Made by a program: the position numbers and the translations under genes. Shown in pieces: positions 53,108 through 63,594 of a stretch of 64,000 nt of DNA (positions are counted from its first letter, which is position 1; each line of letters starts with the position of its first letter). Source of the DNA: Bolinopsis microptera (lineage: Eukaryota; Ctenophora; Tentaculata; Lobata; Bolinopsidae); contig NC_087077.1 in NCBI RefSeq assembly GCF_026151205.1, positions 8,361,983-8,425,982 of the forward strand, read 5' to 3'. The notes beneath the pieces are model-generated. The model was not told where the DNA came from. It saw nothing but the letters and a program-made list of their open reading frames with translations, and made no database searches.

Positions 53108-54085
53108 TAAATTGTTCTTCTTTGGCAACTTGAAGTAGTTGGGGCTACTAGAACTTCTGGAACTTGAGCTATTCGACCTTCTCAAGCTGGGGCTGGGGCT
53201 ATTATATCCTCTGGAGCTGGAGCTAGAGCTATTGGAGCTATTGTTTTCGGTCAATTTAACATAGCATTTTTTCTCATGATGTCCTTCTTTGCCACAACGA
53301 ACACATTTTCTTTTGCTGCATCGGTTGGCATAGTGACCGTTTTCTAGGCATATCCAACATTTTCTGTCTTTGCCATTATATCCATCAGCTTGTGAGTTGG
53401 GTTTGTTGTACATAACAATCTGTTCGTCCTCACCATCATTGTTTTGGTCGTCCTCTTCTTGAAACATTCCCAGCATCCCTTGAACATTGTGCAAACCCTC
53501 TCTCAGTTCTTCTGCCCATCTTGGCATTTCATCTGCAACAAATACATCAAAATCTTCTTTCTCTTTCTTGATGATTTGAGGTGTACTTGTGCTTTTCTTT
53601 AGGGTAGTCAATTTATCTTTCGCAATCTTGAAAATTTCCACCACTGCTGCTGCATCCATGTCCGCTTTGAATTTGTCAGCATTGTCATCATAGATTTGCT
53701 CTCCATCTGGTATGACTTTCAAGTACTTTAGCAGTAGCATGTCAGGTGTTATTTTGGCTATATCTGCTTCGCTTTGCAGTAAGAAGAAATAACTGACTAT
53801 GTCTGTATATGATCTTGATGCTGGCTTCAGGTCCCAAAACTCATTCACACTTGATACTCTTCCCACTGTCCCATCTATCAATTCTTCTAAAAGACTAAGT
53901 GCTTTGTCTAGGGTATCTTCTTTGATCGCAGTTTCGGCTAAGAGAACATAGCTGCTGAATACATAAGCCGGTATCATGCTCTTCTTCTGAGCCTCTGTCA
54001 GCGTCGCTGTAGCAGCCAGGTATCTCCTCCTCCATTCTCTCACAGACTGTCCCACTGTTAGGTGTGGTATTGGAGTTTGTGCCAT
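53105..54085 (-). CDS. Gypsy 2 gag
   Basis: 326 aa from ATG 54085 (MAQTPIPHLT) to TGA 53107-53105. A helical capsid-like region is followed by two C-x2-C-x4-H-x4-C knuckles (CWICLENGHYANRC and CVRCGKEGHHEKKC) near residues 245-280, then a Ser/Asn-rich tail (SSNSSSSSSRG...). The stop context on the coding strand is TTA-TGA-CTA, and pol continues in the same frame without a shift. Confidence 0.88.
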   Translation of the reverse strand: MAQTPIPHLTVGQSVREWRRRYLAATATLTEAQKKSMIPAYVFSSYVLLAETAIKEDTLDKALSLLEELIDGTVGRVSSVNEFWDLKPASRSYTDIVSYFFLLQSEADIAKITPDMLLLKYLKVIPDGEQIYDDNADKFKADMDAAAVVEIFKIAKDKLTTLKKSTSTPQIIKKEKEDFDVFVADEMPRWAEELREGLHNVQGMLGMFQEEDDQNNDGEDEQIVMYNKPNSQADGYNGKDRKCWICLENGHYANRCSKRKCVRCGKEGHHEKKCYVKLTENNSSNSSSSSSRGYNSPSPSLRRSNSSSSRSSSSPNYFKLPKKNNL

Positions 54086-54265
54086 CTTTACTTTATAACG
54101 AGAGGATGTTAATGTCAGTTGGTTACAATGGTCTTTTACAAATGATACACACTGATTCCAGATACAGATAACATCCTGTATAAGTTAATTGTTAGAATGT
54201 ATTATCAATGATATCATTAGATTACTCAATCACAATACTATCAAATATATCATTAGATCAATCAA
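54086..54265. repeat. Short direct repeats upstream of gypsy 2 gag
   Basis: ATATCATTAGAT is repeated with nearby TCAATCACAATA units at about 54205-54275. It could be part of the element's leader or an LTR edge; no PBS could be assigned. Confidence 0.35.
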
Positions 54266-54980
54266 TCACAATATGTCCTTGACATCACAACGATTCACAA
54301 CACCATGTTCCACTTCTACAATCCTTTTATTGTATAAATTCTTTTTCTGTCTCTCGTGGCTATTGTACATAGTGGTTGGAGATCCTAGAGCCTTATTGGA
54401 AGGAGCTTGAGCATGAAATACTCTTACATCTAAAAATGCCCTTTCCAATGGGTTCCATACACTCCTAGCACTAACATCTAATCTAGCTCCATCTGCTTTG
54501 TTGGCCCCTGCAGGAAGTTCTCTCCCGTTGACAGGAATGAGGAGAGGTTCAGTGGTAACATCTTTACAGCCAGCAGTTTCTAAAAGCTCTGCTATCACAT
54601 CCCTCAATGAGTTGTGGCGAAGAGATACATATCCACCCCTTTTGCATATTAATGAGTGGTTAATTCAGTTGTCACCTCCACATACACATTTTCTTGCAGC
54701 ATCTTTTATCCCAAAGTTGTACCTTAGGGCTAGGGCATCATTGAATTCTTGCTTGTTGAGACAGAATCCGAATGATTTGAGCGGGAGTGACGAAAGCCAG
54801 GAACTTGCCCCTTTCTCTGATGTAAGATCTAATTGCAATTTCTGGGATTCATTTAGGTCATTTGTAACCTCTTCTTTTCTCTCCTTGAAAAACTCTTCCC
54901 TTGATTTTCGGATTACAGTCTTGATCTCTTCTAGTTTTTCCTGATCATCAAAAAAATCTTGGTGCTGGTTGTTTGAGACT
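54266..54980 (-). pseudogene. Retroelement-associated nuclease-like remnant
   Basis: Minus-strand frames read SEKGASSWLSSLPL, CVCGGDN then TGA, and after the stop CKRGGYVSLRHNSLRDVIAE, DGARLDVSAR and ERAFLDVRVFHAQAPSNKAL, closing with RIVEVEHG. This order matches a widespread family of element-encoded C-terminal domains in marine invertebrates, with conserved Cys/His and ARLD...FDVRV motifs that resemble a restriction-endonuclease-like fold (inference). One internal stop and no polymerase upstream mark it as a fragment. It ends near the 3' poly(A) of LINE 1. Confidence 0.6.
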
Positions 54981-55099
54981 AAATGGTGGAAAAGACAAGA
55001 GAAGACGCTCTGGTAGAGTGAATGGAAGACTATACAGCAATGTGACTAGAGACCCGGCTGCATCTCAGCAGACGACGTCTGGCGGTTAAATCAGGTATG

Positions 55100-58000
55100 A
55101 TTTTTTTTTTTTTTATTTGAAAATTCAATTAATCATTATATATATAAATCAAGCGTTACATTTCAGCCATGCAAAATTACAATGACATATTTTGATATAC
55201 TAGATGATAAATGGTACTGCAATATAAGTTGCTTAATGTTTGGCCTGATGACAACTAACGAGAAAAATAAACTTGATTATATAATAATTAATTCGGCTGA
55301 ACCAACACATAGCAAGAGCCACATTAACGTTGGGGCCGTCTACCAAATTTGAATGACAAACATTAACAAGAAATCAAACATATCATAAATAATTATAAGG
55401 ATTTTGTTCATTACAATTCCGTCACAAGTGATAAAGAAAAAAGAAAAGGACAAGCAGATAGGAAATTGGACGGACAGAATTGTAACCAACAAAAACAAAT
55501 TTCTGAGACTCATAAGACTGATGAGCTAATCTGGCCAGACTGTATCGGCAGCCCAGAGGTACTTGATCAGTTTGGCCTTAAAAGTAGAAATCCGCTCTGA
55601 CTGCCGGATACATACTGGTAGACTATTCCATTTCAGCATAGATCTATGAAAAAAGCTATTTCGGAAGGCATCCGAGCAGGGCACAGTGGTACTCATGTAA
55701 GTTGAAGTATCCGACATATCAATTATTTGAGCATTGTGCCTAGTGTATCGGGTGCCCTCTGGACGGCATAGGACTATATATGTAGGGAGCGAAACTGGAA
55801 TTATGCTATTCACTATTTTATAGAAGGTCATAAGATCGTTATAAATAAACTTCTGTTTAACAGGGAGAATATTTAGTTTCTTTTGCTCTGTAGCAAGTTT
55901 ATCGTCATTATAACTGGAGTAAGGTTCACCATTGATCCATTTAATAGCCCTCTTTTGGATAGCAACAAACTGTTGAAGATGAGTTGCAGATTGAGGGGAC
56001 CATATGACAGAACAATGTTCAAATATAGACCTAATTAACGCTAAATAGAACGATCTTTTCTGCCTTTTATCAGTAGTGAAATGACATGTTCTCTTAAGTA
56101 GTCCAAGTCTAGAGGTAGCTTTGGAAACAAGCGCTTTACATTGTGCACCCCAATTAAACCTGGAGTTTATTGCGACTCCTAAATCTGACTGAGAGGGCAC
56201 AAAGTCAATATCACTTCCAGAAAGTTTATAAAAGAAGGTATTGAATGGCAAGTTATCCAGCAAGTTTCTTTGCAGGGACACAGAGAGGGCTTTGCACTTT
56301 TGTGGGTGGAACTTCATTCGATTTCTCACTGACCAATCATATAATCTGTTGATGTCATTTTGGATTATGTGATGGTCAGGGTAACCAAGGATCTCCCTCC
56401 AAATTTTAGTGTCATCTGCATAAAGGGCGATATTGGTGCCTTCAGAGACACAGGAGAACATGTCATTTATAAATATTACAAACAATAAAGGGCCAAGTAT
56501 AGAACCTTGAGGGACACCAGACCGAACTGGTAGAGAAGAAGACGTTTGGCCTCCTATCACTACTTGTTGTTGTCGCCCCTCAAGATAGGACTTAATAAAT
56601 TTAAGCATTAGTCCATCGACATTAAAAATATTCTTTAATTTACTTAAAATGAGGTCATGCGAAACGCTATCAAAAGCTTTTGCAAAATCAAAATATATTA
56701 TATCAGTCCTGGACCTGTTATTCAATGCAAGTGCAAGATTGTCCGTAAAAGGTATCATTTGGGTTGTGCATGAACGTTCATTAACAAAACCGTGTTGTCG
56801 GTCATCCAACAGATCAGAACATGCAGCGTATAATGCAGTCTTTATGCACCTTTCAAAGACTTTCATTACAAGAGATGTTAACGAGATAGGCCTGTAGTTC
56901 TCAACCGAAGACTTATCGCCCTTTTTGTGCACTGGTACTACAAGTGCCAGCTTCCAATCAGGGGGTATGCATCCGCTCGAGAAAGACAGGTTAAATAAAA
57001 CACTAAGTGGGTATGCAAGGCTTTGGGCACAGTTTTTGAGGACTCTCCCATGAATCCCATCAGGGCCAGGGGCCTTGTTAGGATTTAACTTTTTAAGAAT
57101 CAACAGAACATCTTCTCTACTAAACACTAGACTTGAAAAACAATCATCACGAAAATCTATGTCAATGCCATAATCGCTCTCTTGAGAAAACTGCTCATAA
57201 AAATATTCGTTAAAAAGGGCAGCTTGATCAGATGGATTGTTTCGAAAGCGATTATGATATTTGACAGTTTCAGGGATCCTGGTTGACTTTGATTTAGATT
57301 TAACGTAGGTCCAGAATTTCTTGGAGATAAGAGCATCATCGGAGTCATCCTCAACACTGAGTCTCATTCTTTCGTCCATCAAATTTTTAAATTTTGTGCG
57401 AAATGCACGAAACTTTTGTTTATGAGACTCAGAGTTGCTCCCCTTATGCCTTATTCTCCATTTCTCCTTATTTCGTAGGAGACGATCACATTCGGAGTCA
57501 TACCATGGGGGCTGGAACTGAGACTTAATGGTCTTTTTAGGGATCCATCGGTCACAGGCTGCACCGAGAACTCCTCTGAATCGACTCCAGGCAAGATAAG
57601 GATCATTACACTCAAATATACTATCCCAATCGATGCTAAATAACTCAGAATTCAGGCCCCTAAAATTACCTTTACTATAATTAAAGATCTTTCTTTTAGG
57701 CTGCTTAATATACTTGGTCTTAATATCAATGTCAAATGTGATACAAAAGTGGTCGGACATACACATTTCGTTTTGATCTAAAACTTTAACATTCTTAATA
57801 AGGTTTTGAATGTTAGTGAACACAAGATCTAAGGTGTTGCCTGACTTGTGAGTAGGGGAGCTAATAAGTTGTGTATGTCCGAGGTCATCAGTGAGAAAAT
57901 TTACAAAGCTAGAATGTAGCTGACAAGATGACTGACCATCTGGCCAGGAAATCGAAGCCAAATTAAAGTCACCTACCAGAATGTGCCTTTGCAATTTTCT

Positions 58001-58700
58001 GGCAGATGCTAAAGTAACAAAATGTTTCTTGAAAGATTCAAAATTATCTAAGCCAAGCGTTCCTACTCTATAAAATGTTGATATACAAAAGTTTCTTCCA
58101 CACTGAGTCTTAATAATGATGGATAATAATTCAGCTTGAACACTAACTTTAGAGAACTTTAGACTCGAGATATCAATGTCTGTTCTATGGGCAATCAGAA
58201 CACCACCACCGTTTTTTCTGAATTTCTTGGGCTGGGTTGCATCCACTGGATGCGATCTTAAGGATCGGTCAAGCCTAAATACTTTGTATTTGTCAGGGAG
58301 CACCTCATTACTGAGAATGGAATTTTTCAGCCATGTCTCGTTTAGAATAATGATGTGAGGCTTATGTTTGTAGATATAACCATGGAATTCATGTATCTTG
58401 GTCATATTTAGTGGTGGTGTTCCTGATGCTAAATCGCGTGTATTTAGGAAACCATGGACATTATTGTAAACAACGGATAAATTTGGTCCAGGGTTCAGTA
58501 AGGAACAATTACAAATTACTATCAGGGAAATATTAAGGAGAGATAGAAAAACCAGACCACACCTAGACATGACCCCAAGCCAGCTGCTGGTTATACTGAA
58601 AAGTAACTTAACAGTCTGTTTCGGTGACATGGTAGGTGACAGTTCGGTTTTTGTGGTAGATAGCAATTTTACAGAAATTGCAGCTAAGGCTGTCCCAATG
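55100..58700 (-). mobile_element. LINE 1, CR1/L2/Jockey-type non-LTR retrotransposon, apparently full coding length
   Basis: One intact EN-RT protein on the minus strand, followed by about 410 bp of 3' UTR and a T15 run at about 55101-55115, which is a poly(A) tail on the element's strand. The 5' boundary is uncertain but must lie before the head-to-head partner LINE at 59018. Confidence 0.88.
55526..58630 (-). CDS. LINE 1 endonuclease/reverse transcriptase (intact)
   Basis: 1034 aa from ATG 58630 (MSPKQTVKLLF). The N-terminal 45 residues are hydrophobic and signal-peptide-like and end in SLLNPGP. The apurinic-endonuclease-type domain (about residues 50-310) shows LNETWL, FYRVG, LVGDFNLASI and SDHFCITFDI. 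RT (about 490-790) shows KAPGPDGIH, NYRPISLTS, FDFAKAFDSVSHD, GVPQGSILGPLLF and the YADD catalytic box. The C-terminal region has the usual CR1/L2 tail (WSPQSATHLQQF, IKWIN, MLKWNSLPV). It has no stops or frameshifts, so it is the best candidate for a recently active element in the window. Confidence 0.92.
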   Translation of the reverse strand: MSPKQTVKLLFSITSSWLGVMSRCGLVFLSLLNISLIVICNCSLLNPGPNLSVVYNNVHGFLNTRDLASGTPPLNMTKIHEFHGYIYKHKPHIIILNETWLKNSILSNEVLPDKYKVFRLDRSLRSHPVDATQPKKFRKNGGGVLIAHRTDIDISSLKFSKVSVQAELLSIIIKTQCGRNFCISTFYRVGTLGLDNFESFKKHFVTLASARKLQRHILVGDFNLASISWPDGQSSCQLHSSFVNFLTDDLGHTQLISSPTHKSGNTLDLVFTNIQNLIKNVKVLDQNEMCMSDHFCITFDIDIKTKYIKQPKRKIFNYSKGNFRGLNSELFSIDWDSIFECNDPYLAWSRFRGVLGAACDRWIPKKTIKSQFQPPWYDSECDRLLRNKEKWRIRHKGSNSESHKQKFRAFRTKFKNLMDERMRLSVEDDSDDALISKKFWTYVKSKSKSTRIPETVKYHNRFRNNPSDQAALFNEYFYEQFSQESDYGIDIDFRDDCFSSLVFSREDVLLILKKLNPNKAPGPDGIHGRVLKNCAQSLAYPLSVLFNLSFSSGCIPPDWKLALVVPVHKKGDKSSVENYRPISLTSLVMKVFERCIKTALYAACSDLLDDRQHGFVNERSCTTQMIPFTDNLALALNNRSRTDIIYFDFAKAFDSVSHDLILSKLKNIFNVDGLMLKFIKSYLEGRQQQVVIGGQTSSSLPVRSGVPQGSILGPLLFVIFINDMFSCVSEGTNIALYADDTKIWREILGYPDHHIIQNDINRLYDWSVRNRMKFHPQKCKALSVSLQRNLLDNLPFNTFFYKLSGSDIDFVPSQSDLGVAINSRFNWGAQCKALVSKATSRLGLLKRTCHFTTDKRQKRSFYLALIRSIFEHCSVIWSPQSATHLQQFVAIQKRAIKWINGEPYSSYNDDKLATEQKKLNILPVKQKFIYNDLMTFYKIVNSIIPVSLPTYIVLCRPEGTRYTRHNAQIIDMSDTSTYMSTTVPCSDAFRNSFFHRSMLKWNSLPVCIRQSERISTFKAKLIKYLWAADTVWPD

Positions 58701-58872
58701 CCCAGAGTGAAAAAAATTTGAATTATAATGAACAGAGGTGTTGTAAAGAACTGTATAGCAGAAAAAAGAATGCAATACTTATCTAAAGGAGAAGTAGCTA
58801 AAAGGAGTTAATAAATTTCAAACATCACTAGATCTCTAACAATAAAACTAACCTCGTACCAGACCGCAGGAG

Positions 58873-58897
58873 CCCTGGTAGTACAAGACTACCAGGG
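58873..58897. repeat. Perfect 10 bp stem hairpin between divergent LINEs
   Basis: CCCTGGTAGT and ACTACCAGGG flank the 5-base loop ACAAG. It lies between the 5' ends of LINE 1 (minus) and LINE 2 (plus) and could belong to either 5' UTR. Confidence 0.7.
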
Positions 58898-59017
58898 CAA
58901 TAGGAAGAAACGATTACCACCTCCACAACCTGCCATCTAACTCAGATCCATCACACCCAGGACACCGGCAGACTTTACTCCAACGGATTACTCATCGGTA
59001 GCCATGCCTGAAATTAT

Positions 59018-62000
59018 TTGTTATATAGTAGTGTTGAAAGTATTAATCGTCTTCAAAAAGAAATTTGCAATCACTGTCAAAAGAGTATTGGATTAGGGCT
59101 TCCCCACTTTGAATGCTTTAACTGTAATAGAATTCTCCCTGCTAAATGCTTCAAGTCATCTCAAGCACAAATAATTAACGAAAATTTCTACTGTACAAAC
59201 TGTAAACATTCTATCCCTATTAAACACAATCCTTTTAAAGTAATGGTCGACTCTGAAGACCCTTGTATTCAGAAAATCTCTGATATGCTAGAAAACTGTA
59301 AGTCTTATACACTTAAGGAATTTAATATACTAATGAAACCGCACTTTGAAAATAACTGCTCAACGATCTTTCAAAACATTGATGGTAATAAAACAAATTT
59401 TGACGCCTTCACCATGGAGTTAGACAGAATAGCCGGAAAGTTCCAATTCATTGAACTTGCTGAAACTAATGTTACAATAGACGAAAGTAGTGTTTACCAT
59501 TTAGAAGGGTATAATCGTTTTTATCAAGATAAATATGTCAACAAAGTAAAAGGAAGTGGTGTAGCGTTATACATAAAAGACACTCTTAATGGAGTCGTAA
59601 ACGATGAGTTATCATGGGTATCAGAAAATCTAGAAACTATTATATTTGTAACCGTCCAACATGATGAACCCCTCCATGTAGGCGTAGTGTATCGTCCCCC
59701 AAGTGAAAATTCCACCGAAGCACTCAACGAACTTAAGAAGATTATTGAACAATGTCCAAAGAATAATGTCCACCTAATTGGCGATTTTAACATTGATTTA
59801 CATGATGAAAACACCAAGCTTGTTCAGGACTTCGAAAACTTGATATTAGGCCTTGGTCTGTCACCTCTAATCTCCACCTACACGCACCACAAACCAGGAT
59901 GTAAGCAATCATGCATTGATAACATACTCACTACCAACATAGAAAATTCTGTTTACTCTGGATCAATAAGTACTTGCATCAGCCATCATCACGCTGTATT
60001 CCACATATTCAAATCACCCCTAGTCAGTAATGAGGCCCACGATCAAAAGTACACCCAATACTACGATTATTGTGGAACTAACGTTGATCATTTTGTTAAA
60101 GCACTCGATAACGATTTGTTAAATAGGCCACCAGAGAATTTCACCGACTTTGTCTCAGTATTTAATCAACAACTAGACAACGCATGTAAACTAGAGCAAC
60201 CTAAGTGTTCTAAACGAACCGCTAGGAATAATCCGTGGATTACGTCAGGCCTAATTAACTCTGTAAATAGAAAACATGAGCTTTATGAACTTAAGATAAA
60301 GGCAGGAAAAAAGGCATGTCTTAACACTTCAACACCCAACCAATCAGACTGTCTTTGTTATCACTGTACAAATAAAATAATGCGTCATCAGGAATTTAAA
60401 GCACACCGGAAGTTATTAAACCACCTCATTAATTGTGCAAAACATAAGTATCACGGGGGAAAGATTGCTGAATGTATTGGTGACAGCAAGAAAACTTGGC
60501 AGATAATTAACGAATTACGTGGTAAGAAGAGACGTCAGACGAAACCTAACTTTATTATTGATAATGAGCGTGTAACCAATCGTCGTGTAATTGCAAATGA
60601 GTTCAACAAGTACTTTGCTTCCATTGCATCTAATCTTAATGAAGTGTATTCTCATGACTATTTAAGAATAAATGATTTACCAACATTTACCGACTACCTC
60701 CCGAAATCCATCACATCCAGTATTTATCTTAAAGACTGTGACAGTGCTGAAATGATAGAGACCATAAACGAATTAAAAAATGGTAAATCAAGCGACATAC
60801 CAATTCATGTAATTAAGAAGTCGTGTCAAGTAATTGCACCGTATTTAGTGAAGTATTTCAATAGATGCATGCAAGAAGGCCTATTTCCTGAAGAACTTAA
60901 GACAGGGAGAATTAGTCCGATTTACAAAAAGGAAGATGAACAGCTTTTAGGAAATTATAGACCCGTATCGACACTACCTGTTTTTGGGAAAATACTAGAA
61001 AAACTGATATATGCTAGGTTGTATAGTTTCTTAACCTCTAAGGGAATAATTCATGAAAACCAATTTGGTTTCAGAAAAGGGCATTCCACTAGTCATGCAC
61101 TTAATTATTCTGTAGAACATATTGAATTGTTAACTAGCAAAAAGCAGCACGTACTAGGTGTCTTCGTAGATCTTTCTAAAGCCTTTGATACCCTAGACCA
61201 CTCTAAGCTAATAACAAAATTATCCGAGGAAATGCTCTAAATCTTATCTCTAGTTATTTATCTAATAGAAAAAAATTTGTGGACGTTCTTGATGTAAAAT
61301 CTGATGAATTACCTGTAGAATTTGGAGTCCCCCAAGGGAGTGTGCTCGGACCTCTACTGTTCATACTGTACATAAATGATATTTGTAATATAACAAGTCT
61401 AGGTAAATTTGTTCTATTTGCTGACGACACTAATATATTTGTTGCAGCCGACTCAAAGGATAAGGTATATGACATGGCTAACAAAATACTGCAGGCTGTT
61501 AATAAGTACATGATAGTAAACCTACTACATATTAATGTAAAAAAGTGCTGTTACATGTACTTCTCTCCAAATAAACGTAACAATAATGAATTAGACGCCG
61601 ATATAGATAGCTATTACCTATCCATGAATAACAAGGTAATCAAGCGTGTTAGTCAAACTAAATTCCTTGGAGTAATTATTGATGACAAATTAAGTTGGAA
61701 ACCACACATACAATCTCTTAACAAAAAACTAAGCAGTGCTTGTGGACGTATCTACCGTATTAAGAAATGCTTACCAGAATCACTATATAAACAAATTTAC
61801 CATTCTCTCTTTGAATCACATCTCGGTTTTGCTATTTCTGTGTGGGGAGGTATTCCTAATATCCAGTTAAAACCACTATTTATTACTCAGAAGAAATGTA
61901 TAAGAATTCTATTTGGAGACCATAAAAGGTATGTAGACAAATTCAAAACATGTGCTAGAGTTAGACCGTTCGGCTCCCAACGTTTGGGTTGCGATTTTTA

Positions 62001-62408
62001 TGTTAAGGAGTCTACCAAACCTCTATTTGCAAAACATAAATTACTAGCTGTAGAGAACCTATATAGACTACGTTGCCTAATGGAATTTTAATTATATAAG
62101 AGTACCAATTTAATATAATTAAATAATTAAGACAAGAGTACCAATTTATAATTAAGACAAGAGTACCAATTTCAATGTTCTCTTTGTTCACCATATCTCA
62201 TAGGAAAGACAATATGTTAATCACACCTTCTCCAACTAAACAATTCATCTATAAATCAGCGTGGCTGTGGAATGAGTTTTGTAAAATTGGCTCATTTAAT
62301 TTTAATTCCTCTTGTTCTTCTGTTAAGAATAAATTACAAAAGTCATTGATGAATGCCCAAAACAGGTATGGTGCTGAATGGAATGACAAAAATTTCACTG
62401 AATTCTAA
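59018..62408 (+). pseudogene. LINE 2, CR1/L2-like with N-terminal zinc domain, frameshifted
   Basis: First frame 59018-61240: an N-terminal PHD-like zinc region (CNHCQKS...CFNCNR...FYCTNCKH), endonuclease (FIELAETN, VGVVYRPPS, HLIGDFNID, SHHHAVF) and the first half of RT (GNYRPVSTLP, NQFGFRKGHST, FVDLSKAFDTLDH). A small deletion near 61218 shifts the frame; RT continues to 62091 with GVPQGSVLGPLLF and FADD. A stop at 62089-62091 and a short tandem repeat (62093-62174) then interrupt the C-terminal tail (62175-62408, with NSTWNEFC-like WLWNEFCKIGSF). No clear ATG opens the first frame because a stop precedes 59018. The copy is inactive. Confidence 0.88.
62093..62174. repeat. Tandem AAGACAAGAGTACCAATTT repeat in LINE 2
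   Basis: Three copies of a unit of about 26 bp ending in AGAGTACCAATTT, placed between the interrupted C-terminal coding segments of LINE 2. Confidence 0.8.
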
Positions 62409-63228
62409 GTTAAACACAATATAATCCAGGTATCGGCAGGCGCTGCCGCCAAACGACATTATCATGCATATACTTCTTTATTTTCAGCAGCTAGTATGTT
62501 AGTGCGCATAACAAGGCGCGCTAGCATTTTACCGCCATTCTAGTTTTCACTGATTTCACAATGAAACTAATAAATCAATGAAACTAATAAATCAATGTTT
62601 TAGCTCATTTTACAAAGTCAAATATTTAAAACAATTAAAATTGTATAGTGCTCAATTTGTAAATGACTAGTTGATCTTTGCTATTGGAAGTTTGTCAAGG
62701 ACTGGCAGCTAGCGGGGCAAGGAATGCACGGGCTTAGGGGCTTTTGTGCACACCAGAACACTAGCTCGGTAGATTTTTGGAAACTAGAAGGACTGAAAAC
62801 TAAAATTGTTTTTGATGGAGGCTGAGGCATGTTTTTGAGAGGGACGGTATAATAGCTTGTGGTAACAACTGGCCTTTACTTTAATAGGATGAAGTTTTAG
62901 TTTTAGGACAGGAAGAAGGCATTAAGAAGATTTGCTCTTTGTTTACAAGGCAGAATATAAGCAATGTTGGTTATAATATGTATCAATATCTAGATCTTCG
63001 TTTATCAATTTTCACTAAATGGGTTTAAAATTTTAATAGGGAGGGAAATTCATCAACTTTATTAAGTACCTATCAAAAATAAATCTTATATCAATGGAAT
63101 ATATTAAAAATCATAATCCTAAGTCTAATAATAAATCTGTTAAAAACACTTTCTCACTACACTGCGCTCACACACGTTAGTAAGACAAAGGAAAATGCAC
63201 ACCCAGCTAATTTTCAATTTCAAGATAA
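62409..63228. other. LINE 2 downstream region, no gene seen
   Basis: Possibly LINE 2 3' UTR at first (GCAGGCGCTGCCGCC stem-like patch near 62436), then AT-rich DNA. No frame is supportable. Confidence 0.4.
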
Positions 63229-63594
63229 TCATTTTGGATGTGTGGACCCTAGGGTAGACTTAATGTCAAAATTTAGATTAGAGCATTCGAAATCTTTGTT
63301 TGTCCAATCAAGATCAGCATGGTTATGCTGGTTGACGAGCAGTGATTGCTTCATCCTAGACTTCAGGCAGGCCACACTTAGACAGTAGTCACGTATACCA
63401 AGCTTAGGCACAATTACGTTCCAAATACGAGTCGTTCTGCTATTGAAGTTGTCAGGGGGGTCTGCTTGGCTTAGTATAAGGGTGGGTTTCCTACTTGAGC
63501 AGGTGAAATTTTCATGGAGGGAAATCGGTGCACGGAATTTCATGATTTTATAGAGCTCAAGAAAACAATGGTAAGTGTACAGTACACAATACAC
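63229..63594 (-). pseudogene. LINE C-terminal fragment (third element)
   Basis: A minus-strand frame of about 120 codons carries YHCFLELYKIMKFRAPISL, FNSRTTRIWNVIVPKLGI and CLKSRMKQSLL, the typical C-terminal tail of CR1/L2-like reverse transcriptases. The RT core is not seen in the remaining 400 bp of the window, so it is a 5'-truncated copy or continues out of frame. Confidence 0.65.

Larger units (their letters stand above)
49105..54085 (-). mobile_element. Ty3/gypsy retrotransposon 2, gag and pol separated by a readthrough-type stop
   Basis: Minus-strand order: gag with two zinc knuckles (54085-53105), pol (53104-50219) with protease, RT, RNase H and integrase, then about 337 bp without an open frame, then a GPY/F-containing C-terminal frame (49881-49105). 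LTRs were not identified. Confidence 0.9.

Noticed and set aside
54498-54944. 148-codon plus-strand frame
   Set aside because: It is antisense to the retroelement nuclease-like remnant, whose motifs are readable on the minus strand.
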